Assembly: GCA_017883235.1 (NCBI GenBank) | Contig: JADGNY010000021.1 | Span: 1-61,157, forward strand | Length of the DNA: 61,157 bases | From: Thermoanaerobaculia bacterium | Lineage (GTDB): Bacteria; Acidobacteriota; Thermoanaerobaculia; Gp7-AA8 | Direction of reading: 5' to 3' | Shown here: positions 52,550 to 61,009 of the stretch, piece after piece | Position numbering within the stretch: the first letter of the stretch is position 1 | Layout of the letters: every line of letters begins with the position of its first letter | Notes under the pieces: generated by a model | Databases searched by the model: none | Told to the model about the DNA's origin: nothing | What the model saw: the letters and a program-made list of their open reading frames with translations, nothing else | Made by a program: the position numbers and the translations under genes

Positions 52550-52555
52550 TATTCT
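52550..52555 (+). promoter_or_regulatory. TANNNT box (TATTCT) before the DUF2378-like gene
   Basis: TATTCT ends 7 nt before the ATG at 52563. It is divergent from the DDAH promoter within 62 bp. Confidence 0.4.
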
Positions 52556-52562
52556 TCGGGTC

Positions 52563-53129
52563 ATGGACGAAGCGGGATCGATCAAAGTCAAGGGCGGCGC
52601 GCTGCTGTCGCGGCTTGCCTTCGTGAGAGAGCAGCGAGGCGAAGAGGGGGTGCAGCACGTTCTGGCGCGGCTTCCCGAAAGCGATCGCGCCGCCTGCTCG
52701 CCGATCCTCACCGGCGGCTGGTATCCATTCGCGCTGAACCAGCGCCTCGACGAGGCCATCGCCGCGGAGATGGGAATGGGCGAGGATGTTTTCCTGCTCA
52801 TCGGCGAGAAGTCGGCCGAGCACAATCTCACCGGCGCGCATCGGGCCATGGTCTCCCCCGGCGATCCCCACGGTCTGCTCCGGCGCACCCCGCAGATCTA
52901 TCAGATGTACTACGACACCGGCCGCCGCACCTACGACCGCCTCGCCGACAACAAGGCCGTGCTCCGTACCTACGAGGCCCCGACGTTCTCAAACCACGAT
53001 TGCCTGACCGTGGTCGGATGGCATCGCAAGGCGATCGAGATGTGCGGCGCAACGAACGCGCGCGTCACGGAGACGAAATGCCGCGCGAAGGGCGCGGAGT
53101 TCTGCGAGTACGTTTGCGAGTGGACGTGA
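52563..53129 (+). CDS. DUF2378 / TIGR02265-like protein
   Basis: A 188-residue protein resembling the Myxococcus-rich DUF2378 family: KVKGGALLSRLAFVREQRGEEGVQHVLARLPESDRAACSPILTGGWYPFALNQRLDEAIAAEMG. The C-terminal CRAKGAEFCEYVCEW looks like the end of a V4R / heme-NO-binding-type domain and carries clustered Cys. It may sense a small molecule, but no function is known. The gene stops 1 nt before the left arm of a 34-bp hairpin and is convergent with the next gene. Confidence 0.72.
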   Translation: MDEAGSIKVKGGALLSRLAFVREQRGEEGVQHVLARLPESDRAACSPILTGGWYPFALNQRLDEAIAAEMGMGEDVFLLIGEKSAEHNLTGAHRAMVSPGDPHGLLRRTPQIYQMYYDTGRRTYDRLADNKAVLRTYEAPTFSNHDCLTVVGWHRKAIEMCGATNARVTETKCRAKGAEFCEYVCEWT

Positions 53130-53130
53130 G

Positions 53131-53232
53131 GAACAGCGTGGGGTCAGGTCTAAAGTCTAAAGTGCCGAATTGAGGTGCCTGACTCGGGGTGCTCTGGCTT
53201 CGGCACTTTAGACTTTAGACCCCACGCTGTTC
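53131..53232. repeat. 34-bp inverted repeat between convergent genes
   Basis: GAACAGCGTGGGGT + CTAAAGTCTAAAGTGCCGAA (53131-53169, with a 5-nt bulge caggt) pairs with 53199-53232 around a 29-nt loop. The right arm encodes the last residues and stop (TAA 53215-53217) of the minus-strand gene. It resembles REP-type repeats and could act as a bidirectional terminator. Confidence 0.9.
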
Positions 53233-53721
53233 CGCGAGCCGGTCCTCACGGGCCGGGCCGGAGATAAGGCGCATCACGGCATGACCCAGGAGAACGATAA
53301 CGGCCCCATACGTCACTGCATCGGCGATGATGGGAACGATGCCCGGAGAAAAGACCATCCACTGCGGGAACTTCGAGGCAATGAAGTAATCGCGTGGCGC
53401 GCCGATGATGGTCACGACAGCGGTGAACAGCGTCAGGCCGCGCCATCCGAACCGGCGAACAATCCGCCAGGTGACGAGATAGATCGGCGAGACGGAGATG
53501 GCCAGGCCGAGAAATAGCAGGAACGGCGTCGAGAGCAACGCGATCCTCCACCACCCGAGCGCTTCACCCAGAACGAGCAGGCCAAGGCACACCAGTCCGA
53601 CGGCTGCTCCGCCGGCCACGGCTCCCGCCACGCGGCGGGACGTTGCTCTTGTCAAGTAAGCGACGACGACAAACACGAGGGCGTACCCGGCGGTAATCAG
53701 GATGAGGGGCAGCGTCGTCAT
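53215..53721 (-). CDS. Multi-pass membrane protein, 168 aa
   Basis: A 168-residue protein with about five predicted membrane helices (LPLILITAGYALVFVVVAYL, AGGAAVGLVCLGLLVLGEAL, IALLSTPFLLFLGLAISV, GLTLFTAVVTIIGAPRDYF, ADAVTYGAVIVLLGHAVM). No family is recognised. The ATG at 53721 is chosen because membrane sequence begins there and AAGGTGG lies upstream; a longer frame adds a charged Cys-rich segment of doubtful origin. The C-terminal AEQRGV and stop come from the adjacent repeat. Confidence 0.68.
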   Translation of the reverse strand: MTTLPLILITAGYALVFVVVAYLTRATSRRVAGAVAGGAAVGLVCLGLLVLGEALGWWRIALLSTPFLLFLGLAISVSPIYLVTWRIVRRFGWRGLTLFTAVVTIIGAPRDYFIASKFPQWMVFSPGIVPIIADAVTYGAVIVLLGHAVMRLISGPAREDRLAEQRGV

Positions 53722-53794
53722 GAGATGGCCACCTTCAGGCAGTCTCGGGTCGGAACCGCAACATCGTCGCCTCATCTGACACTGGCGCATCAGC

Positions 53795-54505
53795 TTAGCG
53801 CGTTTTAAGGTTCTTCAACACCCTCTCTACGACCGCGTGTACGTCAGGGGAGTAGCCTTCGACCTGTGATCGAACTCGACTCTCGAATCTGGGCTCCTTG
53901 CAGTGCACCACGAACGTCATCACCGCCCGTTCTGTCGTGGATGCCGACGCAAAGCCATGTCGATACCGCTCTGCCGCATACTCGAGATTATCAAGGTGTA
54001 TGTAGACGTATCGAATCTCCTCGTAGTCCTCGTGACACGTAGCAGGATAGAGATGAGGGAGCATCCTGGCGACAGAATCTGAGGTCTCCGCGGCATTTGC
54101 ATTCGCAATTTCGGCTTCGTACCGCTGCATTGCATCCTGCTCGAGCGATGCATGCCACTGGAAAACCGTCAGCAGTACGCTGACCGAGAGGATGCGGCCG
54201 CCCAGATTGAGCCGCTTATTCTTTCTTGCCAAGAGAAGATCGCCTGCCAGAGCCGCGAGGGTAACCAGCGCGACAATGATCACAAAAGCGAGCGGATGAA
54301 AGAAGAAGCGCGTCACCACGGCCATCGGGCTACGCTTGAATCCAAGCTGCTCGAGCATTTGCGCCGATTCGCCCTCGGAGTCGTGATAAACAAGTTTCGT
54401 CGCAGGCGCAGGAGTCGCAGGACTACCCGCTAGGACTGTTCCGACCATCGCTGCAACTAGAAAAATAGAGACCGCCAGGAATCGAAGAGGCCGTGCGTGC
54501 GACAT
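53795..54505 (-). CDS. Membrane protein of unknown function, 236 aa
   Basis: A 236-residue protein. A signal peptide or first membrane helix (about 8-26) is followed by two close hydrophobic helices (about 66-90 AFVIIVALVTLAALAGDLLLA, and 101-117 RILSVSVLLTVFQW). The C-terminal half is soluble and Glu/His-rich (LPHLYPATCHEDYEEIRYVYIHLDNLEYAAERY), with a possible conserved Cys/His set. GCAGGAGC lies upstream of ATG 54505. I recognise no family. Confidence 0.68.
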   Translation of the reverse strand: MSHARPLRFLAVSIFLVAAMVGTVLAGSPATPAPATKLVYHDSEGESAQMLEQLGFKRSPMAVVTRFFFHPLAFVIIVALVTLAALAGDLLLARKNKRLNLGGRILSVSVLLTVFQWHASLEQDAMQRYEAEIANANAAETSDSVARMLPHLYPATCHEDYEEIRYVYIHLDNLEYAAERYRHGFASASTTERAVMTFVVHCKEPRFESRVRSQVEGYSPDVHAVVERVLKNLKTR

Positions 54506-54632
54506 TCATGCTCCTGCTCATCGAGCGGCAGGCTCCCGAATCAGAGCCTTCGCATCACTGTCAGATTGGAGAGACGCGTACACCTTTCTTCCCGACACAA
54601 AGGGCCCGCACGGCCTGTCCACTTGGGTGCGT

Positions 54633-55280
54633 TTATCGTGCGCGTCGATACTTTATGTGGGTAACGGCCGAAGAGCAGACGACGCGAATGCACTCGTATC
54701 GGAGCTGACCGCCGTCCAGGTTGTCGAAGAGTCGAGATCCACTGCCGAGTAGCACGGGAACGACGTGGACCTCCATCTCGTCGATCAGCCCGGCCTTCAG
54801 GTATTGCTGGACGACATCGGCGCCCCCTCCGATGTTGATGTCCCTGCCGCCCGCGGCTTCCCTGGCCCGATCGAGTGCGGCATGGATACCTTCGGTAACG
54901 AAATGGAAGGTCGTCCCTGCCTGCATCACCAGAGACTCGCGGGCGTGATGCGTCAGGACGAACACCGGCGTATGAAAGGGCGGGTCGTCGCCCCACCAGC
55001 CGTTCCAGGGTGGATTCTCTTTCCACGGGCCGTCCCATTCGCCGAACATGTGGCGGCCCATGATGGTCGCGCCGATGTTCCGGATCGATTCGGCGATGAC
55101 GTCATCGTCGGGGCCGGTAGAGCCTCCTTCCATGCCGTGCATTTCGCGGAAGCTCCGTACCGCAAACGCCCACTGGTGAAGCTCCCCGCCGCCCTCGCCA
55201 AGAGGATGCTCGCTGCTCTGATTCGGTCCGGCGACATAGCCGTCGACGGACATCGTGATGCCAAGTCTGACGATCGTCAT
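54633..55280 (-). CDS. Dihydrofolate reductase / RibD C-terminal family protein
   Basis: A 215-residue protein of the RibD_C/DHFR-like family: IVRLGITMSVDGYVAGPNQS at the N-terminus, ATIMGRHMFGEWDG, HTPVFVLTHHARESLVM and INIGGGADVVQQYLKAGLIDEMEVHVVPVLLGSGSRLFD with the GGG nucleotide-binding turn. It likely binds NADPH. The family is broad and the true substrate is usually unknown, so it is not necessarily folate-specific. GGAGGA about 7 nt upstream supports ATG 55280. Confidence 0.9.
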   Translation of the reverse strand: MTIVRLGITMSVDGYVAGPNQSSEHPLGEGGGELHQWAFAVRSFREMHGMEGGSTGPDDDVIAESIRNIGATIMGRHMFGEWDGPWKENPPWNGWWGDDPPFHTPVFVLTHHARESLVMQAGTTFHFVTEGIHAALDRAREAAGGRDINIGGGADVVQQYLKAGLIDEMEVHVVPVLLGSGSRLFDNLDGGQLRYECIRVVCSSAVTHIKYRRAR

Positions 55281-55360
55281 GGGGACATCCTCCCACAGTT
55301 GAAATCCAACATTTTTCTGCGATCATTGATGAACCCGTTACATTCCGAAGGAGGTCGCGA

Positions 55361-55912
55361 ATGGTTCCACTGTCCTCTCTGTGGCTCCCGATTCTCGTGT
55401 CCGCTGTCTTCGTCTTCATCGTCAGCAACATCCTCTGGATGGCCCTTCCGTTCTGGCATCGCAAGGACAACGGCAAACTGCCCGACGAGAAGTCCGTTCT
55501 CGACGCGCTGGCGCCGGTGAAGAGCGGCCAGTACTTGGTGCCGTGCCTCGACTGGGGAACGGCGACAGCGGAGCAGAAAGAAGCGATGAAGCGCGGAGCG
55601 ATCGCGTTCGTGCTGGTTCGCAATCCTGGGAAGGTCAACTTCGGTATGACGCTCGTTCTCTGGTTCCTCTACGGGCTGGTTGTGTCGTTCTTCGTCGCCT
55701 ATCTCGCCAGCCACACGTTGGCCAGCGGAACGAAGTACCTTGCGGTCTTCCGCATCGTCGGTGCGGCCGGCTTCCTCACCTACGGCTTCCGCACTGTGAG
55801 CGATGCCATCTGGTACGGCAAGCCGTGGATCGTGGTGATCAAGGAAATGATCGATGGGCTGATCTACAGCCTGGTGATGGCGGGAGCCTTCGGCTGGCTC
55901 TGGCCGCGATAG
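55361..55912 (+). CDS. Conserved-type membrane protein, 183 aa
   Basis: A 183-residue protein. Helix 1 (about 5-29) precedes a soluble loop with KLPDEKSVLDALAPVKSGQYLVPCLDW. Further helices run at about 99-120, 128-145 and 160-182 (LIYSLVMAGAFGWLWP). I recall similar unnamed proteins with the same PF(W)H-R loop in diverse bacteria, but no function is known. AAGGAGGT five nt before ATG 55361 is the strongest Shine-Dalgarno site in this part of the window. A 10-bp hairpin terminator follows the stop. Confidence 0.75.
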   Translation: MVPLSSLWLPILVSAVFVFIVSNILWMALPFWHRKDNGKLPDEKSVLDALAPVKSGQYLVPCLDWGTATAEQKEAMKRGAIAFVLVRNPGKVNFGMTLVLWFLYGLVVSFFVAYLASHTLASGTKYLAVFRIVGAAGFLTYGFRTVSDAIWYGKPWIVVIKEMIDGLIYSLVMAGAFGWLWPR

Positions 55913-55917
55913 CACCA

Positions 55918-55940
55918 GGAAGCCGCCGGAGGCGGCTTCC
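55918..55940 (+). terminator. Terminator hairpin after the 183-aa membrane protein
   Basis: GGAAGCCGCC (55918-55927) pairs with GGCGGCTTCC (55931-55940) around a GGA loop, 5 nt after the stop codon. No strong T-tract is present. Confidence 0.6.
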
Positions 55941-56020
55941 CCTGGGAGCGCGGGCGTCTCGCCCGCGCTTCGTGGCAGCATCCTGCTTAACAAGCGCGGG
56001 CGAGACGCCCGCGGTCCCAG
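55941..56020. repeat. Palindromic repeat, GGCGTCTCGCC family
   Basis: CTGGGAGCGCGGGCGTCTCGCC and its complement GGCGAGACGCCCGCGGTCCCAG form the two arms, with a central TAACAAG loop. It ends 3 nt before the stop of the DUF5916 gene. Confidence 0.85.
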
Positions 56021-56023
56021 GGC

Positions 56024-58570
56024 TTACATCGGCAGCCAGTACGACACCTTCACGAGGAAGACGTCATGTGATGGTGCTGTCGGTATCGCGCGGAGGTCGC
56101 GGCGGAAATTGAAGTCGCCGATGGGGACGGTGTTCGCTCGGTTCTCGTTCCAGACGACATAGAGCGCGGAGCCGGGGCGGAACTCCCACCGCACGACGGC
56201 GCTGCCGCGGACGCTGCGGAAATTGAAATCGGGACTGGCGACGGCACCGGTGAAGGGCGTGTAGTCGCGCGTTCGGGCGGCGGCGAGCGAGTGGTAGTCG
56301 TGATAGTCGCCCGAGGCGACGAACGGCTGCAGGTAGAGCTGGAAGGAGAGACGTCCGCTGAGCGTCCAGTCGGCGCGCGTGTCGAATTCGAACGAGCGCT
56401 GCTCGAGGTCGGCGAACAGGTAGCGACGTCCGAACGTCAGCGTCGCGGTCGGGTCATCGAACGTGCTCACGTACCCTGTGTGATCGTGCGAGCGGGTGAG
56501 CGTCGGACCGGCCGTGAATTGCAGATTCGGCCTCGGGCGCGCCGTCGCCGTGACGCCGAGGTTCTGCGTGAAGGAGCCGTCGGCGGAGCGGTCGGCGTGA
56601 GCGTTCAGACCAAACGCCAACGTCTTGCGACTGTCAGTACCGAGGTTGAGATCGTCGCTCCAACTGGCGGGCGTTCGCGCCAGCGGCCCGCCGCGTGTGA
56701 GCCTGTCGGAGATCGCCTCGGGATTGAGGAAGATCGACGTCTGCGCGGTCCAGTAGTTCTGAAAGAGCCCCTGCAGATTGGCGACCGCACCGTGATCCAG
56801 CACGTTTCCGTCGAAGTTGCGGTTCTGCCAGACGCCAAACCACGCGTACTTCTCACGGAACGGCCCCGACGGATTCTGATTGACGTATTGCATCAGCGCG
56901 TGCGTGGAGATGATGTCGGTCCGCTGCATGAAGCCGGTGTCGTTCGTTTCGAAGCCCGGCGAGAAGACCTCCACCTGCACATTCGGCCGCCAGAATCCGG
57001 TCGCTTTCGACAGCATGGCCCGGCCGCCCCATCCGCTCAGCGACGTGCGCGTCGGATCGAAGTGGAAGTTCTCGGCGTCGGGGCGCTGGTAGTAGCGCGA
57101 TGACGATTCCTGCGTGTTGGCAATGGCCTCCGGGCTTCCTGTGACCTCGGAGCCGACCAGCGACCCTTCGAAAATCCACGACTTCTTCAGAAAGGAGCTG
57201 TAGCCGTCGATGCCACCGGTCACCGCGGAGTCGCGCAGCGACGACAGCTCGTCCGGCAGCCGGCGGTTCACCGACGTGAACATGAAACCGATGCGCGATC
57301 CATCGCCGATGTCCTTGGTGCCGCGCGAGACGAAGTAGTTCGTCATCGGCTCGACCTGCTCCCGTCCCGACACTGTTCCGGTCACGAAGCGGGCATGCTC
57401 GGCGGCGGTCAACGCATCGAGCACGCCGATCGCGAAGCCGCCCATCTTGCCGGTGACTTTTGCCGCGCCGAGGATCGTTGTCTCGGACGGGGCATCGACG
57501 AAGTCGGCGTTCGGCAAGCCTTGCGGCGCGCGGCCGATGCGGCGTGTGTAGAAAAGGCTGGGCGGAAAGATGAAGTTGAAATGGCTGGGCGCCGGCGTGT
57601 CGCCAAACTGGAAGATGTTCAATCCCTCGGTGAAGAACGGGCGCTTCTCGGGATAGAAGGTTTCGAACTGGCTGAGGTTGACGACGGCGGGATCGACCTC
57701 GACCTGCCCGAAATCGGGGTTGATCGTGCCGGTGAGCGTGAGGTCCGACGTCAGCGCGTACTTCACATCGAGACCGCCGTCAGCGCGGTAGTCGCTGCTC
57801 TTGATCAGCGGATTGTTCGGGTCCCTGCGCGAGAGCAGGTCGGAGCGCGCCACGCTGTACGGCACGATCTCGAGCGGCTTGCCGCGGTGGATGCCTTCCA
57901 ATCCGTCGATGTCGGCGAAGTGCGATACGAAGCCGTTGTCGCCTTTCCTCGTGTTGACGATGCGCGCGACCTCATTGGTACGAACGGTGCGGCGGGTGAT
58001 GTTGACGCCCCAGACGTGCACCGGCTTGTCCGGAAAGCGCAGTTGCGAGAATGGAATCCTCACCTCGGCGATCCAGCCGTCCGGCACGATCTTCACCGCC
58101 GAGTTCCACACGCCATCCCAACTGGAATCTTCACCGATGTCGTTATAGAGAATGGTGTCGCCCTGCACGTCGGCCGGCTGCACCGTGAAGGCGTTCCCGG
58201 AGAGGCGATCGTGCCGCGGATCGATGTTGATGGAGAGGAAATCGCTCTGGCCAAGCGTGTCGCGCCGGACGAGCAGGCCGGTCGGTTTCTCCGGATCGGT
58301 CATCTTCGCCCCGAAGTAGATGGCGTGGTCGTCGTACACGATGCGGACGCTCGTCCGCAGCGTGGCCGGTTTGCCGTCGTCCGGATCGTGCTGCGTGAAG
58401 TCGGTGAACTCCGGCGCGTTCTTCCATGCCTCATCGGAGAGGTCGCCGTCGATCACCGGCCCATGGGCCACACGGACCGCGTGCAAAACAGGGTGCTCCG
58501 GCCAGTTGGCAGCGCCCGCGGCAACGGGCAGAACGAGAGCGAGAAGGACGACGATCAGGCGTTTGTGCAT
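56024..58570 (-). CDS. DUF5916 outer-membrane protein with N-terminal CBM9-like domain
   Basis: An 848-residue exported protein. The signal peptide ends AAGAAN. A CBM9-like domain (about 30-215, VIDGDLSDEAWKNAPEFTDFTQHDPDDGKPA, AIYFGAKMTDPEK, GWIAEVRIPFSQLRFP) is followed by the DUF5916 domain with the diagnostic NPDFGQVEVDPAVVNLSQFETFYPEKRPFFTEG and FYTRRIGR. The C-terminal half is a barrel-like beta region ending LVKVSYWLPM. Members of this family are common in Bacteroidota, Acidobacteriota and Gemmatimonadota, and their substrate is not known. TATCCT lies 10 nt upstream. Confidence 0.92.
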   Translation of the reverse strand: MHKRLIVVLLALVLPVAAGAANWPEHPVLHAVRVAHGPVIDGDLSDEAWKNAPEFTDFTQHDPDDGKPATLRTSVRIVYDDHAIYFGAKMTDPEKPTGLLVRRDTLGQSDFLSINIDPRHDRLSGNAFTVQPADVQGDTILYNDIGEDSSWDGVWNSAVKIVPDGWIAEVRIPFSQLRFPDKPVHVWGVNITRRTVRTNEVARIVNTRKGDNGFVSHFADIDGLEGIHRGKPLEIVPYSVARSDLLSRRDPNNPLIKSSDYRADGGLDVKYALTSDLTLTGTINPDFGQVEVDPAVVNLSQFETFYPEKRPFFTEGLNIFQFGDTPAPSHFNFIFPPSLFYTRRIGRAPQGLPNADFVDAPSETTILGAAKVTGKMGGFAIGVLDALTAAEHARFVTGTVSGREQVEPMTNYFVSRGTKDIGDGSRIGFMFTSVNRRLPDELSSLRDSAVTGGIDGYSSFLKKSWIFEGSLVGSEVTGSPEAIANTQESSSRYYQRPDAENFHFDPTRTSLSGWGGRAMLSKATGFWRPNVQVEVFSPGFETNDTGFMQRTDIISTHALMQYVNQNPSGPFREKYAWFGVWQNRNFDGNVLDHGAVANLQGLFQNYWTAQTSIFLNPEAISDRLTRGGPLARTPASWSDDLNLGTDSRKTLAFGLNAHADRSADGSFTQNLGVTATARPRPNLQFTAGPTLTRSHDHTGYVSTFDDPTATLTFGRRYLFADLEQRSFEFDTRADWTLSGRLSFQLYLQPFVASGDYHDYHSLAAARTRDYTPFTGAVASPDFNFRSVRGSAVVRWEFRPGSALYVVWNENRANTVPIGDFNFRRDLRAIPTAPSHDVFLVKVSYWLPM

Positions 58571-58580
58571 GAGCGAGTGA

Positions 58581-58586
58581 AGGATA
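58581..58586 (-). promoter_or_regulatory. TANNNT box (TATCCT) before the DUF5916 gene
   Basis: TATCCT on the minus strand ends 10 nt before the ATG at 58570. Confidence 0.33.
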
Positions 58587-58638
58587 CGAGATCGAGGTGG
58601 GCAAGGTTACGGCGGCCGGGCGACGGAACGGTAACGGG

Positions 58639-58644
58639 TACAAT
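58639..58644 (+). promoter_or_regulatory. TANNNT box (TACAAT) before the antitoxin gene
   Basis: TACAAT ends 9 nt before the ATG at 58654. Confidence 0.42.
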
Positions 58645-58653
58645 CCGAGAAGC

Positions 58654-58854
58654 ATGACAAAGACTGAAGCGCTCGAGCGCGAAATCGAGACACTCAACCG
58701 AGACGAACTGTCTGAATTTCGGGAGTGGTTTCTCGAGTACGACTCGGAGGCATGGGACCGCGAGATTGAACAAGACGTCGCGGCAGGCAAGCTCGATCAA
58801 TTCGCTGCCGAGGTTCTCGCGGAATTCAAACGTGGCGAGACGAATGAGATTTGA
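58654..58854 (+). CDS. Addiction-module antitoxin-like protein, orphan
   Basis: A 66-residue protein: EREIETLNRDELSEFREWFLEYDSEAWDREIEQDVAAGKLDQFAAEVLAEFKRGE. This is the small antitoxin type usually found directly before a RelE-like toxin. The W-F-x-E-Y-D and D-x-A-A-G-K-L-D blocks are characteristic. Here an ATG overlaps its end (58844) but that frame stops after 11 codons inside a dispersed repeat, so the toxin appears lost. Confidence 0.82.
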   Translation: MTKTEALEREIETLNRDELSEFREWFLEYDSEAWDREIEQDVAAGKLDQFAAEVLAEFKRGETNEI

Positions 58855-58879
58855 GTCATCACGCGGTCTGTCATTCTGA
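58844..58879 (+). pseudogene. Truncated start of a RelE-like toxin gene
   Basis: ATG at 58844 overlaps the antitoxin end by 11 nt, the usual geometry. The reading M-R-F-E-S-S-R-G-L-S-F then meets TGA at 58877-58879. From about 58867 the sequence is the dispersed TCATTCTGAG repeat, which seems to have replaced the gene body. Confidence 0.35.
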
Positions 58880-59056
58880 GCAACGCGAAGAACCCCCAGC
58901 ATGGGATCCGCCGGACGCGCGTTGATGCAATCGGGACGCGGGCGGGCGGTACTCGCGGCCTGAACGAATCTCGCCTGACCACCACCCTTCACATGCCGCG
59001 AATACGACGAGCAGCGGTCGCCAGATGGGGATTCTTCGCGTCGCTCAGAATGACAG
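58867..59056. repeat. Inverted pair of TCATTCTGAGCRACGCGAAGAA repeats
   Basis: The left copy (about 58867-58897, CTGTCATTCTGAGCAACGCG) and right copy (59026-59056, its complement, TTCGCGTCGCTCAGAATGAC) flank about 128 nt without a gene. This short repeat is familiar from many GC-rich genomes. Confidence 0.85.
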
Positions 59057-59083
59057 CGTCGAGACCCCGCCACCCCGAATTGA

Positions 59084-59089
59084 TAGAGT
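59084..59089 (+). promoter_or_regulatory. TANNNT box (TAGAGT) before the helicase gene
   Basis: TAGAGT ends 7 nt before the ATG at 59097. No Shine-Dalgarno site is visible. Confidence 0.4.
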
Positions 59090-59096
59090 CACCCAA

Positions 59097-60956
59097 ATGC
59101 CAGACGAACCCACCTTCGCTTCCCTCGGCCTCAGCGCTCCGCTTCTCGAAACGCTGACCCAACTCGGCTACGAAGCGCCGACTCCGATTCAGGCCCGCAC
59201 CATCCCCGCGCTTCTGGCCGGACGCGATCTGATCGGGCAGGCCCAGACCGGGACCGGCAAGACAGCCGCTTTCGCCCTGCCGATCCTGCAGCAGCTCGAT
59301 CTCAAGAGCCGCGCCACGCAGGCGCTCGTGCTTGCGCCGACGCGCGAACTGGCCGTGCAGGTCTCCGAGGCCATGCACACGTACGCGAAGAAACTGGAGG
59401 GAGTGACCGTCCTCCCCGTCTACGGCGGCGCGCCGATCTTCGGGCAGATGAAGCACCTGCAGCGCGGCGCGCACGTCGTCGTCGGCACGCCCGGGCGGCT
59501 CATCGACCATCTCGATCGCGGCACGCTCGACCTGGCCAAGGTACGCATGGTCGTTCTCGATGAAGCGGACGAGATGTTGAAGATGGGCTTCATCGACGAG
59601 GTCGAGCGGATGCTGTCGCTCGTCCCGAAGCCGCGGCAGGTGGCGCTCTTTTCGGCCACCATACCGGAGCCGATCGCGCGCATCGCACAGCGGCATCTCG
59701 TCAATCCCGAGCGCGTCGAGATCGAGCATCACGGAATCTCTGCGCCCGACATCGAACAGCGCTTCCTGAATGTCGCCGAGGGGCAGAAGCTCGAGGTGCT
59801 GACACAGATGCTCGAGCTCGAGGAAGCGGACGCGGTGCTGATCTTCCGCCGGACGAAGAACGGCGCGGCGGAGCTGGCGGAGAAACTCGGCGGCCGGGGC
59901 TTTGTCGCCGAGGCCATGCATGGGGACATGAAACAAACCGAGCGCGAGAGCGTCATCCGGAGACTGCGTGGCGGCAAGATCGACATCGTCGTCGCCACCG
60001 ACGTCGCCGCGCGCGGGCTCGACGTCGAGCTGATCACCCACGTCGTCAACTACGACATCCCCAATGACGTCGAGGCCTACGTCCATCGCATCGGACGCAC
60101 CGGCCGCGCCGGACGCAGCGGCGTAGCCACGCTTTTCATCACGCCGCGCGAGCGCCGGATGATGCGCGAGATCGAGCGCTTCACAGGGACGCAGATCAAG
60201 CCGATGAAGATGCCGTCGCGCGCCGACGTGGCCGCGCGCCGCGTGGCCGTATTCAAAGAGACGTTGCGCAAAGAACTGCAGAGTGGCGAGCTCGATCTCT
60301 ACGTGGAAATCGTCACGCAGCTCGCCGACGAAGGGCCGTTCGACATGGCCGACGTCGCCGCCGCCGCGGCGCGCCTGGCGCACGGCACACGCGCGGTCGG
60401 AACGCCGGTTGCCGAGGCTCCCGCGCCGGCGCCGCGCGAGAAAGCCCCCGCGCGCGATGACGAAGAAGCAAAGGTCCGCCTCTCCATGGCCCTCGGCAAA
60501 CGCGACGGCATCCGTCCCGCCGATGTCGTCGGTTCCATCGCCAACGAGGCAGGCATCAGCGGAAGCGAGATCGGACCGATCGAGATCCGCGACGAGATCA
60601 CCTACGTCTCCATCCCGGCGCGCTACCGCGACGACGTGCTGGCCAAACTCGGCGGCACCCGCTTCCGCGGCCGTCCGGTGAATCTGCGCGTGGCCGCTCC
60701 CGAACGGCCGACCGACAAACCACGCTACGACCGCCGCCCGCCGGCAGGCAAGTTTCAACGCGACGACCGGCCACGCGAAGGGAAGCCGTTCCGCTCCGCT
60801 CCTAAGCATGCCGGCAACGCCTTCGTTCCCGATGGGCCACCGGCGCGTGGAAGCAAGCCGTTCCGTCCCGGTGCCTCGGCACCTCCGCGCGTCGGCAAGC
60901 CGTTTCCGCCGAAGGGGAAACCGTTTTCACCGAAGGGGAAGCCGAAGAAGCGGTAG
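59097..60956 (+). CDS. deaD: DEAD-box RNA helicase with DbpA-type RNA-binding domain
   Basis: A 619-residue DEAD-box helicase. The Q motif (APTPIQARTIPALL), Walker A AQTGTGKT, PTREL, DEAD, SAT, HGDM and HRIGRTGRAG are all present. A DbpA RNA-binding domain follows (about 465-540, VRLSMALGKRDGIRPADVVGSIANEAGISGSEIGPIEI), then a Lys/Arg/Pro-rich disordered tail (KPFPPKGKPF). This fits the CsdA/DeaD group acting on structured RNA in ribosome assembly and cold adaptation. I start it at 59097, because upstream in-frame sequence is repeat-encoded. Confidence 0.94.
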   Translation: MPDEPTFASLGLSAPLLETLTQLGYEAPTPIQARTIPALLAGRDLIGQAQTGTGKTAAFALPILQQLDLKSRATQALVLAPTRELAVQVSEAMHTYAKKLEGVTVLPVYGGAPIFGQMKHLQRGAHVVVGTPGRLIDHLDRGTLDLAKVRMVVLDEADEMLKMGFIDEVERMLSLVPKPRQVALFSATIPEPIARIAQRHLVNPERVEIEHHGISAPDIEQRFLNVAEGQKLEVLTQMLELEEADAVLIFRRTKNGAAELAEKLGGRGFVAEAMHGDMKQTERESVIRRLRGGKIDIVVATDVAARGLDVELITHVVNYDIPNDVEAYVHRIGRTGRAGRSGVATLFITPRERRMMREIERFTGTQIKPMKMPSRADVAARRVAVFKETLRKELQSGELDLYVEIVTQLADEGPFDMADVAAAAARLAHGTRAVGTPVAEAPAPAPREKAPARDDEEAKVRLSMALGKRDGIRPADVVGSIANEAGISGSEIGPIEIRDEITYVSIPARYRDDVLAKLGGTRFRGRPVNLRVAAPERPTDKPRYDRRPPAGKFQRDDRPREGKPFRSAPKHAGNAFVPDGPPARGSKPFRPGASAPPRVGKPFPPKGKPFSPKGKPKKR

Positions 60957-60974
60957 ATGCTGCATTTCTCGCAA

Positions 60975-61009
60975 GCGCCGGCACAGACAAGAGTGTCTGT
61001 GCCTGGCGC
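60975..61009 (+). terminator. Hairpin downstream of the helicase gene
   Basis: GGCACAGACA (60980-60989) pairs with TGTCTGTGCC (60994-61003), extended by GCGCC/GGCGC with one bulge. There is no T-tract. The final 150 nt (to 61157) show no gene. Confidence 0.5.
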
